Source: Aliikangiella maris | Lineage (GTDB): Bacteria > Pseudomonadota > Gammaproteobacteria > Enterobacterales > Kangiellaceae | Length of the DNA stretch: 64,000 nucleotides | Assembly (NCBI RefSeq): GCF_040719265.1 | Contig: NZ_JBFDAH010000003.1 | Span: forward strand, 159,361 to 223,360 | Direction of reading: 5' to 3' | Part shown: positions 37,830 through 46,506 of the stretch, piece by piece | How positions within the stretch are numbered: the stretch's first letter is position 1 | Layout: each line of letters opens with the position of its first letter | Translations under genes and position numbers: made by a program | The notes under the pieces: generated by a model | What the model saw: the letters and a program-made list of their open reading frames with translations, nothing else | What the model was told of the DNA's origin: nothing | Database searches by the model: none

Positions 37830-38963
37830 CTAACCAACTAATGCTAATAAAACACCAGCCGCAACTGCCGAGCCAATAACACCCGCTACATTGGGCCCCA
37901 TCGCATGCATCAGTAGAAAATTGTGCGGGTTAGCCTCAAGTCCAACTTTGTTAACAACTCTGGCAGCCATTGGAACCGCAGATACACCGGCAGCACCGAT
38001 GAGAGGATTGATTTTGCTATTGCTGACTTTCGATATAAACTTCGCCATTAAAACACCACTTGCCGTTCCAATTGAAAATGCGACAGCGCCCAACAGTAAA
38101 ATACCAATAGTTTCCCAATTTAAAAACTTATCCGCAGAAAGCTTTGACCCGACTCCCAATCCTAAAAAAATGGTCGTAATGTTAATCAGTGCATTTTGTG
38201 TCGTATCTGATAGGCGATTAACCACGCCACTTTCTTTCATCAGATTACCAAAGCAAAACATACCAATTAATGGCGCGGCCGAAGGTAGCAATAAGATGCA
38301 AAGAGCTAATACGACTAAAGGAAAAAGAATTTTCTCTCGCTGAGAAACTGGGCGTAGCTGCGTCATTTCAATCGCCCGCTCTTCTTTAGTTGTCAGCAAA
38401 CGCATAATTGGCGGTTGAATAATCGGTACTAATGCCATATAAGAATACGCCGCAACAGCAATTGCCCCCAGCAAATCTGGCGCAAGTTTACCGGCTAAAA
38501 AAATGGCAGTTGGTCCATCAGCTCCACCGATAATGGCAATCGCAGAAGCATCCTGAATGGTCCAATTGATTCCTGGGACAGCATTCAATGCGAGTGCACC
38601 AATAAGTGTTGCAAATATACCGAACTGTGCCGCCGCACCTAGAAACAATGTTTTTGGATTAGCAATTAAAGCACCAAAGTCAGTCATTGCGCCCACCCCC
38701 ATAAAAATGATTAAGGGGAAAACGCCAGTATCTATACCAATGTTGTAAATATAGTAAAGTAACCCACCGTCATCTGCGATACCTGCAACAGGAATATTGC
38801 TTAAAATCGCGCCAAAGCCAATTGGCAACAACAGTAACGGCTCAAATGCTTTGGCAATCGCTAAATAAAGTAATAATACGCCGACCAAAATCATGATTAG
38901 GCCGGGAATCGTAAAATTTGCTATACCGGTGCTGTGCCAAAGTTCAACTAACCCTTCAATCAT
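37830..38963 (-). CDS. oadB: Oxaloacetate decarboxylase Na+ pump, beta subunit
   Basis: Integral membrane subunit that decarboxylates carboxybiotin and exports Na+. The 377 aa protein has about nine membrane segments, the conserved GGADGPTAIFLAGKLAP re-entrant segment with the Na+-binding Asp, and the C-terminal NPLIGAAGVSAVPMAARV motif. It is the last gene of oadG-oadA-oadB, 19 bp after oadA. Confidence 0.95.
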   Translation of the reverse strand: MIEGLVELWHSTGIANFTIPGLIMILVGVLLLYLAIAKAFEPLLLLPIGFGAILSNIPVAGIADDGGLLYYIYNIGIDTGVFPLIIFMGVGAMTDFGALIANPKTLFLGAAAQFGIFATLIGALALNAVPGINWTIQDASAIAIIGGADGPTAIFLAGKLAPDLLGAIAVAAYSYMALVPIIQPPIMRLLTTKEERAIEMTQLRPVSQREKILFPLVVLALCILLLPSAAPLIGMFCFGNLMKESGVVNRLSDTTQNALINITTIFLGLGVGSKLSADKFLNWETIGILLLGAVAFSIGTASGVLMAKFISKVSNSKINPLIGAAGVSAVPMAARVVNKVGLEANPHNFLLMHAMGPNVAGVIGSAVAAGVLLALVG

Positions 38964-38982
38964 TTTTCTTTCAACCCGTCAC

Positions 38983-40782
38983 TTAAGCCAAAGTAATCAG
39001 TTCATCACCTAAACTGACAGCATCACCCTGTTTCACCAGAACGTTTGATACTTGGCCAGATTGAGCAGCACGCACTTCAGTTTCCATTTTCATCGCTTCC
39101 AGAATAATAACAACATCACCCTCGTTCACCCTATCTCCTTGTGCTACCTGAACTTTAAATATGTTTCCTGCTAATGGCGCTTTAATCACAGTGCCGGTTG
39201 CACCTTCACTTTTTGCATTAGGCTGTACTAATTGATCAGAGCTTTGTTTGATTTCAGCAATCACACCACTCGGTGCAACAGTGACTTGGTAATTTTTACC
39301 GTTAACTGACACGTTATAAGATTCTGGTTCAGCTTTATTCGACGATGAGGCCAAAAGTTGATTGTCATTTGGCACAACTGGCTTTTGTTCCTCACCAGTT
39401 GGTACGGGTTCAAAAGCAGCAGGATTATTGCGATTTTTAAGAAATTTAATGCCTATTTGCGGAAATAATGCATAGGTTAAAACATCATCTATTTCAGCAT
39501 CAGCAAGTGAAATATTTTCTTGTTGTGCAATAGACTTTAATTCTTGTTGAAGCTTTTCCAGCTCGGGTTCAAGCAAGTCAGCGGGGCGGCACGTAATGGG
39601 CTTTGCACCATTTAAAACACGGGCTTGTAATTGTGTATCAACTGGCGCAGCAGTTGCACCATACTCACCTTTTAAAACACCAGCCGTTTCTTTACTGATA
39701 GTTTTATAGCGCTCTCCAGTGAGCACATTTAATACCGCTTGAGTACCAACAATTTGTGAAGTGGGTGTGACTAGCGGAATATAACCTAAATCTTTTCTAA
39801 CGCGCGGGATTTCTTGTAAAACTTCGTCCAGTTTATCACCAGCGCCTTGTTCTTTGAGCTGGTTTTCCATGTTGGTTAACATGCCACCAGGCACCTGAGC
39901 AACTAAAATACGTGAATCAACGCCTTTAAGACTCCCCTCCCATTTTGCATATTTTTTGCGAACTTCTCTAAAATATGCCGAGATTTCTTCGAGCGCGGTT
40001 AAGTTTAAACCGGTATCTCGTGGTTGATCTTGAAAAATAGACACGACCGACTCTGTCGCAGAGTGACCATAAGTCATACTCATAGAGGAAATACTGGTAT
40101 CAACGGTATCAACACCAGACTCTACCGCTTTGGTAATTGTTGCTGTACTTAAGCCAGTGGTCGCGTGAGCGTGCAGCGCAATTGGAAGATTCACCGTTTC
40201 TTTTAAGCGTGATATCAATTCTTCAGCGACATAGGGTTTGAGCAGTCCAGCCATGTCTTTAATGCAAATGGAATGTGATCCCATGTCTTCAAGTTGTTTT
40301 GCCATATCCAACCACATCTGTATGGTATGCACCGGACTGACGGTATAAGAAATTGTTCCCTGCGCGTGTTTTTCATTTTTTACTACGGCTTTAATAGCCG
40401 TTTTTAAATTACGCATATCATTCATCGCATCAAATACGCGAAAAACATCCATACCATTTGCCGCAGCTCTATCGACAAATGCCGTTACGACATCATCAGC
40501 ATAATGTCGATAACCTAAAATATTTTGCGCTCGAAAAAGCATCTGCTGTTTCGTTTTTGGCATCGCTGCTTTTAAACGGCGTAACCTTTCCCAAGGATCT
40601 TCCCCCAGAAAACGGATACATGAATCAAAAGTTGCCCCGCCCCAGGATTCAATCGACCAATATCCTATTTCATCTAGCTTTGCTGCAATTGGTAGCATAT
40701 CGTCAATACGCATACGCGTAGCAAAAAGCGATTGATGACCATCACGTAATACCAATTCGGTAATTCCGAGTTTGCTCGTCAT
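38983..40782 (-). CDS. oadA: Oxaloacetate decarboxylase alpha subunit (biotin carboxyl carrier)
   Basis: Cytoplasmic carboxyltransferase that moves CO2 from oxaloacetate to biotin. The 599 aa protein has an N-terminal TIM-barrel domain (ELVLRDGHQSLFATRMR, metal ligands in LHAHATTGLS), the conserved-carboxylase domain (about 320-460), a short Pro/Ala-type linker, and a biotinyl domain with Lys565 in EAMKMET. Length and order agree with the Klebsiella and Vibrio enzymes. It forms an operon with oadG (9 bp upstream) and oadB. Confidence 0.95.
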   Translation of the reverse strand: MTSKLGITELVLRDGHQSLFATRMRIDDMLPIAAKLDEIGYWSIESWGGATFDSCIRFLGEDPWERLRRLKAAMPKTKQQMLFRAQNILGYRHYADDVVTAFVDRAAANGMDVFRVFDAMNDMRNLKTAIKAVVKNEKHAQGTISYTVSPVHTIQMWLDMAKQLEDMGSHSICIKDMAGLLKPYVAEELISRLKETVNLPIALHAHATTGLSTATITKAVESGVDTVDTSISSMSMTYGHSATESVVSIFQDQPRDTGLNLTALEEISAYFREVRKKYAKWEGSLKGVDSRILVAQVPGGMLTNMENQLKEQGAGDKLDEVLQEIPRVRKDLGYIPLVTPTSQIVGTQAVLNVLTGERYKTISKETAGVLKGEYGATAAPVDTQLQARVLNGAKPITCRPADLLEPELEKLQQELKSIAQQENISLADAEIDDVLTYALFPQIGIKFLKNRNNPAAFEPVPTGEEQKPVVPNDNQLLASSSNKAEPESYNVSVNGKNYQVTVAPSGVIAEIKQSSDQLVQPNAKSEGATGTVIKAPLAGNIFKVQVAQGDRVNEGDVVIILEAMKMETEVRAAQSGQVSNVLVKQGDAVSLGDELITLA

Positions 40783-40791
40783 GCTGTTTCC

Positions 40792-41019
40792 TCAGTTTTT
40801 AGTATTGTTTTGCCGATAAGCATAAACAGCCGCAGACACAGCCGCAACTTCATCGTCGTTAATTTGTGCTGTTTTCTTCGTAATCGGTGTAGGCTCCGGT
40901 TTTGCAAAACGTTGCAAAAAACCGGTAAAAAAGACAAGGATAGTTAAGAATATGAAGACTGTACCCATGCCTGTTAGCATGAGTATTACCCCATCAAATA
41001 TTAAGTTAGACTCGTTCAT
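40792..41019 (-). CDS. oadG: Oxaloacetate decarboxylase gamma subunit
   Basis: 75 aa protein with one transmembrane helix (VILMLTGMGTVFIFLTILVFF) and a polar tail ending in the DDEVAAVSAAVYAYRQ motif seen in OadG proteins. It assembles the alpha and beta subunits and helps biotin-CO2 decarboxylation. First gene of the operon. Confidence 0.92.
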   Translation of the reverse strand: MNESNLIFDGVILMLTGMGTVFIFLTILVFFTGFLQRFAKPEPTPITKKTAQINDDEVAAVSAAVYAYRQNNTKN

Positions 41020-41249
41020 GCGCGCAAGTTTAATTTGTAAGTGATTAAAAACAAAATAACTCTAACTAATATCGCATAATAATAGGCTAAAAAGAGAATA
41101 ATGTTAGGAATATTTTACTCAATCCCACCGTCCAATATTACCAGGGCAACATTTAAATCTTTTTCACAAATAGAATTTTAACGCTACGCAACAAAAATAA
41201 TCAGGCTTCAATGGAAAAACCTGTTCAATATTATTTTGGTTTTAAAGTT

Positions 41250-42515
41250 TTAACGCTGTGTGCGAATCAAATGTAACAGTCCCCAAAAAATTAATATGAA
41301 ATTTAAATAAAATACAGAGCCCGCCGCTGAGTATTCGGCTTCAGTTTGGTTAGTTGAGGGCGGTTCTTCACCAGGCTCTTCATTTTCTTCTTCAACAACT
41401 TCAGTACCATCATCATCATTAATGACAACAGTCACCTGGCTTGGATTACCAACTACTGCACCGTTGGTTGGATTGGTTAAGGTTAAATTGAACGTTTCTC
41501 TCGACTCTTCAGCTGTATCATTAATCAGGGATAAATTTACCGTTTGTGATTTTACCCCCTCATCAAATGACAAGGTTTGCATTAGAGCAACATAGTCAGA
41601 ATTAGCATTAGCTGAAATATCACTTGAATTAATATCAACAGTAACAATGCCTGCGGCTCCGAAAGTTCTTAACACCGTCACCTGCAGTACATCATCAGAT
41701 TCAGAAACAGAATAACTGACCGCACTAAAAAGAAAAGTACCAGGCTCATTTAAAACTTCATCATCTTCAATGGTGACTTTAGTTTGTGTTTGGCTACCTA
41801 ATACAGCGCCGCCATTAGCTTGATTTAAAGTGACCGTAAAAACTTCGGCGCCTTCGAACTGATCATCATCAATTAAAGTAACTGAAATTGTCTGACTTGT
41901 TTGCCCTTCGGCAAAAGAAATACTGTCACTTTGCAGAACAAAATCTTCTCCCCCAGTGGCATTATCCATATCTATTGCAGCAACCGAATAATCGACCGTC
42001 ACTTGACCAGTTGACCCCAGATTACGAGTAACTGTGATTGAAAGCGTCGTTTCCATTTCAGAAACACTTATAGTTGGGGCTTGCATCTCAATTAAACCAA
42101 AATCGCCAGCGGGTCCGATTGCAACAATCCAATCATACAAAATTGCAAGATCAGCCTGACTAATCATCTCCGCATTAAGCGGCATAGCAGCACCACAACC
42201 AGGATTTTGCATCGACACTTTTCGATATAACACTGAGTTAGCTGGATCACCCGCAACAACCCTTTTTAAGGCAGGATTACATACAGCATTAATATCGATC
42301 AGCTGTTGTTCAGCAGTGAGTGCATCAGATAATGATAAAGAGCCGCTCGGAGAATTCCCCGAATGACAACCAGTACACCCATTATTTTCGAAAATGGTCT
42401 GCACATTAGCGGGAACTTCGGCAGCTAAATTTAAGCTAGCAATCAATCCAAATACTAAAATTAACCTCGCAAAGATACGATTAACCAAGCTTTTTTCAAA
42501 ATATAAGTTGAGCAT
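41250..42515 (-). CDS. Secreted heme-motif/Calx-beta-domain protein with C-terminal anchor
   Basis: 421 aa. The signal peptide ends near NLAA|EV. A cytochrome-c-like N-terminal domain has one CxxCH site (NNGCTGCHSG) and GAAMPL as a likely Met ligand, as in planctomycete-type small c domains. Two Calx-beta domains follow (about 145-250 and 260-365), each with ETF.V.L..NGA and a DDD end (IDDDQFEGAEVFTVTL, INDTAEESRETFNLTL). An acidic EEENEEPGEEPP linker and a final hydrophobic segment ending HLIRTQR resemble an outer-surface sorting or anchor signal. No partner gene is adjacent. The role (surface electron transfer or adhesion) is open. Confidence 0.75.
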   Translation of the reverse strand: MLNLYFEKSLVNRIFARLILVFGLIASLNLAAEVPANVQTIFENNGCTGCHSGNSPSGSLSLSDALTAEQQLIDINAVCNPALKRVVAGDPANSVLYRKVSMQNPGCGAAMPLNAEMISQADLAILYDWIVAIGPAGDFGLIEMQAPTISVSEMETTLSITVTRNLGSTGQVTVDYSVAAIDMDNATGGEDFVLQSDSISFAEGQTSQTISVTLIDDDQFEGAEVFTVTLNQANGGAVLGSQTQTKVTIEDDEVLNEPGTFLFSAVSYSVSESDDVLQVTVLRTFGAAGIVTVDINSSDISANANSDYVALMQTLSFDEGVKSQTVNLSLINDTAEESRETFNLTLTNPTNGAVVGNPSQVTVVINDDDGTEVVEEENEEPGEEPPSTNQTEAEYSAAGSVFYLNFILIFWGLLHLIRTQR

Positions 42516-42852
42516 TTATTGCCGCCTCTTTCACAATTCTATAATTATCTGGCCGACCAAAAGACATTCATAGCAAGGTTAAACTTCACTATTTCAACCA
42601 TACTTTGCAAGCGCAGCACCACTGTAATGTCACTGATTTTGTCTTTTTAGAATGATATCGCCGATAATATTCGCTAATCAGATATAAAAGCTACCATATT
42701 CTGATGACGACTGTGGTAAATACCCTGTTTTTTGTGAACTATATGGCAAAGGTGAACGACTAGTTCCAATTTGGGATAAGACTTTGAGAGGAGACAAGAC
42801 TAAAAAGCCGGGAAATTCCCGGCTTTTGTTGAATCGACTGAACAACCGTTTA
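42516..42852. other. Intergenic region with peroxiredoxin terminator
   Basis: 337 bp between the peroxiredoxin stop and the start of the Calx-beta gene. It holds the terminator at 42802-42828. No coding frame other than shadow readings was found. It should contain the promoter of the Calx-beta gene. Confidence 0.5.
42802..42828 (-). terminator. Terminator downstream of peroxiredoxin gene
   Basis: Stem AAAAGCCGGGAA/TTCCCGGCTTTT with essentially no loop, T-rich at its minus-strand end, 25 bp past the stop codon. Confidence 0.88.
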
Positions 42853-43458
42853 TTACAGGCTATCAGCTTCTTCAGATAGATATTTTGCAACACCTTCAGG
42901 TGAAGCTTGCATACCTTTATCACCTTCTTTCCAACCAGCAGGACACACTTCACCGTGCTGTTGATGGAATGCTAAGGCATCAATCATTCGTAACATTTCA
43001 TCAATGTTACGACCTAAAGGCAGATCGTTAACAACTTGATGACGAACCAGTCCGTCTTCATCAATTAAGAATGATCCACGGAAAGCAACACCAGCTTCAG
43101 GATGCTCAACATCATAAGCTTTACAAATTTCATGTTTAACATCAGCTACCAACGGATAACCAACTGCGCCAATTCCGCCGTCTTTAATTGCGGTATTTCT
43201 CCAAGCATTATGAGAAAAGTGAGAGTCAATTGATACACCAATGACGACAACCCCTTTTTCTTCAAACTCTTTCAGACGATGATCAAAAGCGATTAACTCT
43301 GAAGGACAAACGAAGGTAAAGTCTAAAGGATAAAAGAAAACAACTGCTTTTTTTCCTTGAGTGGCTTGTTTGAAATTAAAATCGTTAACGATTTCACCAT
43401 TACCTAATACAGCAGCAGCAGTAAAATCAGGTGCCTGACGACCGACTAAAACTCCCAT
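42853..43458 (-). CDS. Typical 2-Cys peroxiredoxin (AhpC/TSA family)
   Basis: Reduces H2O2, organic peroxides or peroxynitrite in the cytoplasm. The 201 aa protein has peroxidatic Cys51 in YPLDFTFVCPSE and resolving Cys172 in HGEVCPAGW, so it is a typical 2-Cys Prx forming dimers and decamers. GGIGAVGYPLVAD and the YLSEEADSL tail resemble the GG(L/I)G and YF-like regions of sensitive Prxs, though the C-terminal YF motif is absent. ATG 43458 has GGGAG upstream. No ahpF is adjacent. A perfect stem-loop lies 43-68 bp upstream of the start. Confidence 0.94.
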   Translation of the reverse strand: MGVLVGRQAPDFTAAAVLGNGEIVNDFNFKQATQGKKAVVFFYPLDFTFVCPSELIAFDHRLKEFEEKGVVVIGVSIDSHFSHNAWRNTAIKDGGIGAVGYPLVADVKHEICKAYDVEHPEAGVAFRGSFLIDEDGLVRHQVVNDLPLGRNIDEMLRMIDALAFHQQHGEVCPAGWKEGDKGMQASPEGVAKYLSEEADSL

Positions 43459-43500
43459 TATAATCTCCCGTTTATTTTCAAGATTAAAGTTATCAGTTTA

Positions 43501-43526
43501 TACCTGCTCATCAATCATAGCAGGTA
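43501..43526. repeat. Perfect inverted repeat upstream of peroxiredoxin gene
   Basis: TACCTGCT and AGCAGGTA pair perfectly (8 bp) around a 10-nt loop. It lies 43-68 bp upstream of the peroxiredoxin start and 187 bp past the saccharopine dehydrogenase stop. It could be an operator or a stem-loop; no T-run follows. Confidence 0.4.
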
Positions 43527-43712
43527 TTCAAAAGTTTGAAGCTCAACAATACGCTTTATTAGTCAAAAGTCCAAATTGAGCGTATCAATAAGCAATATTG
43601 TATTATGCTATTGAGTACTTATTGGTCATAGAAAAATCTAATCTTTCGATACAAACTCAATTGGGATTCAATTTTTCTAACCAAGTATCAATATGAGCAA
43701 TTCGAGTCAAAA

Positions 43713-45038
43713 TTAAAGGTGATTTAAAAAGCTCGCTTCTGATTCGTCGTTAACAATCTCTTCAACCATTTTTATATTAAGTTTTTCTAATTCTTGCAAT
43801 ACAGGTTCATAAATATCTTGGGTAACAGGAATGCAAACACCTTTTCTGGTTATCTGTCCTTTTAATATCAGGTCAGCGGCAATCGCAGCAGGATATCCAA
43901 CAGTTTTTGCCATAGCAGAAAAGCCTCCCACATCACCTTTTTCTACCAGCGTTGAGCGATGAAAAATTTTGTTATTATTTTCATCTGTCAAAACAAATCG
44001 ATGCTGCATGGCAATCATATCTTGTTCATTTTCCTCATACTGTAATTTATCTTGCAACAAGGCACAAAAAGCTTCAATAGGTGATCGCCCAGCAACCGCT
44101 CTATCACTAAAACAGTCCATCCAGGCAAAATTTTCCACTAACTCAGGATCGCTATCAAAGCTGCTTTCAAGTTGATCCAGACTCAGATCGGATAACTGGG
44201 CTATTAACTCTCGCCAGTTTGATGGTTTAGCATCATTAAATAAAGTATTTGATAGCAAGCCAATCGCTTTGGCTTTATGGATAATGGCTGCAAATCCGGG
44301 GTAACGTAATGTGCCACGTAATAACGTCTGAACTTCGGGAATCTCATAAGCCTCGCGATAACCTAACGAGTCTCGATTAGCATAACCGGTTAATTGTAGT
44401 TCTTCATTAAAAGGTACATCGCGCATAGACGACAGCAAATCTTTAGCCGCAATAGTCTCCACTTTGCCACGACTGTAATACTTAGCTTCATTTAATACTG
44501 CGGTTAAAACAGCCATAGGAGACCAGGAAAACTTATAGCCAAGCGGATTATTATTTGCCTCAGGCGCAGGAATACCACCACACCACGACACTAGTGCCTC
44601 AACCTTTTGCTTTTTATCATGCGCTTCATGAATGACTTTCATCGCTGTCATGTGGTCAATGCCTGGGTCTACACCAATTTCATTTAATAAAATAATGTCA
44701 GCTTCCTTGGCAGCTTCGTTGAGAGCCCACATGTCTTGATGAGCATAACTGGCAGTCACTAACGGAACCTTTTGTGCAATACAAATACGTGCAACTGCAA
44801 CATGAAATTGAAATGGAACAAACGAAATGACTAAATCCGCTTTAGCTGCAAGATTGGCTAATTCATCATCATTTGTCACATCAACCTGAATAGGAAATAA
44901 ATGACTTCTGCCAGCCGCTAATTTTTCAGCTTCACTCAGAAACTGAGACCCAATAGTGATTGTATGTTCTTTTTTATGTAAATAGTCAACTAAAGGCCCC
45001 GTCACAAAACCGGCACCTAGTAATAAAATATTAGCCAT
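43713..45038 (-). CDS. Saccharopine dehydrogenase-like protein
   Basis: 441 aa NAD(P)-dependent protein of the LYS9/saccharopine dehydrogenase (glutamate-forming) family. It has the Rossmann motif ILLLGAGFVTGPLVDYL, the segment LLNEIGVDPGIDHMTAMKVI typical of the family, and the C-terminal substrate domain. In bacteria the family serves lysine degradation or polyamine (carboxyspermidine) pathways. No partner genes (lysine-ketoglutarate reductase, carboxynorspermidine decarboxylase) are adjacent, so the pathway is not fixed. Confidence 0.85.
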   Translation of the reverse strand: MANILLLGAGFVTGPLVDYLHKKEHTITIGSQFLSEAEKLAAGRSHLFPIQVDVTNDDELANLAAKADLVISFVPFQFHVAVARICIAQKVPLVTASYAHQDMWALNEAAKEADIILLNEIGVDPGIDHMTAMKVIHEAHDKKQKVEALVSWCGGIPAPEANNNPLGYKFSWSPMAVLTAVLNEAKYYSRGKVETIAAKDLLSSMRDVPFNEELQLTGYANRDSLGYREAYEIPEVQTLLRGTLRYPGFAAIIHKAKAIGLLSNTLFNDAKPSNWRELIAQLSDLSLDQLESSFDSDPELVENFAWMDCFSDRAVAGRSPIEAFCALLQDKLQYEENEQDMIAMQHRFVLTDENNNKIFHRSTLVEKGDVGGFSAMAKTVGYPAAIAADLILKGQITRKGVCIPVTQDIYEPVLQELEKLNIKMVEEIVNDESEASFLNHL

Positions 45039-45296
45039 TGTATTTTTCTCTGTTTTGAGTATGTCTGTATTATGAGTAAAGAATTTGCGGTCGTTAATAT
45101 TGATAAATATTAATCAAATTGATACTGCTGATGGCAGCAAAGAATAGCGAGTATTGGATAAACTGTAAACCGAAAATTCAATAATTAAAAAAATACGTTT
45201 ATCCAATAAAACACAAATGAAATGATAGTTTTGAATATAAAATTTATAATTTAAAAAAGGTAATTTTCAATCAAAATTTTATATTCATAAAAAGAA

Positions 45297-45935
45297 TTAA
45301 AGATTAATGTATTGACGGAGTAACTCAATTGCATAGTCTCCATCATTATTTCCTAATATACCTGACTTAAACTTTGAAGTGGGTGGTCTTTCACCGACCC
45401 AGATTTTCACTAATAAATTATATAAGTCATGAGAATTCTCGACTTGCCCAATAATTCTACCATTGAGTATTACTCGTGTACCAAAAGTATGATGATAATC
45501 AAAGCTCAGTTCATCACCCTTTTTGTAACTACCGCTAAAAAACTTAAGAAATTGCGCCAGTTCAGCTTTTTGTGCATTGATATCTTTGCGAGAATTATTG
45601 ATGCGCAAACTTTCAACTAGTTTTCTTTTAAAGCTACGTGCAGATATTGAGATTTTAGAAGCAAATTTAAACTGCATTCTACGAGCAACCTTAACGCTAA
45701 AGAAATCGGCCGTTTTGTCATACTCAACTTTTTCATCCAGATACATCGCACCAATATAATAATCATCATTCAACAGACGGGTTAATCCCATTCCGACCAT
45801 GACAACTGGACGATCAATAATAGAAACCTTTTGTATAGCAAGCATCTTTTCATTTTCAGACATTTCCTGTGCAAAACAAAAAGAACTGAGAGTCCCCATG
45901 AACAATATAATAATTTTAAGATACTTCACAATCAC
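45297..45935 (-). CDS. Secreted chalcone-isomerase-like domain protein
   Basis: 212 aa. The signal peptide MIVKYLKIIILFMGTLSSFCFA is followed by a single domain of the bacterial chalcone-isomerase-like type: VVMVGMGLTRLLNDDYYIGAMYL, KVARRMQFKF, DELSFDYHHTFGTRVILNG, and the terminal LLVKIWVGERPPTSKFKSGILG. It has the same segment order as the N-terminal part of the divergent gene at 46507. Bacterial members are periplasmic and of unknown function; plant-type isomerase activity is not implied. The catalytic residues of plant enzymes are not recognisable. Confidence 0.78.
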   Translation of the reverse strand: MIVKYLKIIILFMGTLSSFCFAQEMSENEKMLAIQKVSIIDRPVVMVGMGLTRLLNDDYYIGAMYLDEKVEYDKTADFFSVKVARRMQFKFASKISISARSFKRKLVESLRINNSRKDINAQKAELAQFLKFFSGSYKKGDELSFDYHHTFGTRVILNGRIIGQVENSHDLYNLLVKIWVGERPPTSKFKSGILGNNDGDYAIELLRQYINL

Positions 45936-46506
45936 ACCCCGACTCTTAAGTCTGCTTGGTTTTATTATTGTTTACCCTGAGATAATTTGAAAAATCAGTG
46001 AGTTAAAATTTCCGACCACCTGCCACTGAGCAAATAAATTAAATAATCTGCCAACTCTTGTTTTTATGACAACAAGCTTCAAAGCGACTTGCTTGACATT
46101 CCAAATTCTTTTTACACCACTACTTAAATCTAGATGATTTTCAATGGATTAACAAGTAGTTATGGAATTTTACCAAAGATTTCACAATATTATTAAAATT
46201 CCCAGTACATTTAGTATTAAAATATTGGTATGCTAACATAGCGGTTGGTTATTTAAGTGTTTTTATAAAATAAAATACAAATGCTTCACAATTTTTAAAA
46301 ATTTTTAGCTATTATTTTAATAACGCTTAATTACAAAAATTACACGATATTATAGCTGTTTTGATTTACGAGGTTATGCAAATCGAAATTATTCTTATTT
46401 TAAATAATAAGTTTCGAGCACATCTGCCGTAGTCAGTCTGATAGTATCTATTCTGATACATCTAGCAGCTATACAAAAAGTTAACGGTGTTACTGGAGTT
46501 CGATTA
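45936..46506. other. Divergent intergenic region between two chalcone-isomerase-like genes
   Basis: 571 bp, very AT-rich, without a convincing gene. It contains the CTTATT..AATAAG dyad near 46394-46411. It must hold both divergent promoters, but no single -35/-10 pair stands out. Confidence 0.5.

Noticed and set aside
42678..42953. 91-residue minus-strand frame overlapping the peroxiredoxin 3' end
   Set aside because: It runs through the peroxiredoxin terminator and has no family-like content; it is a shadow frame.
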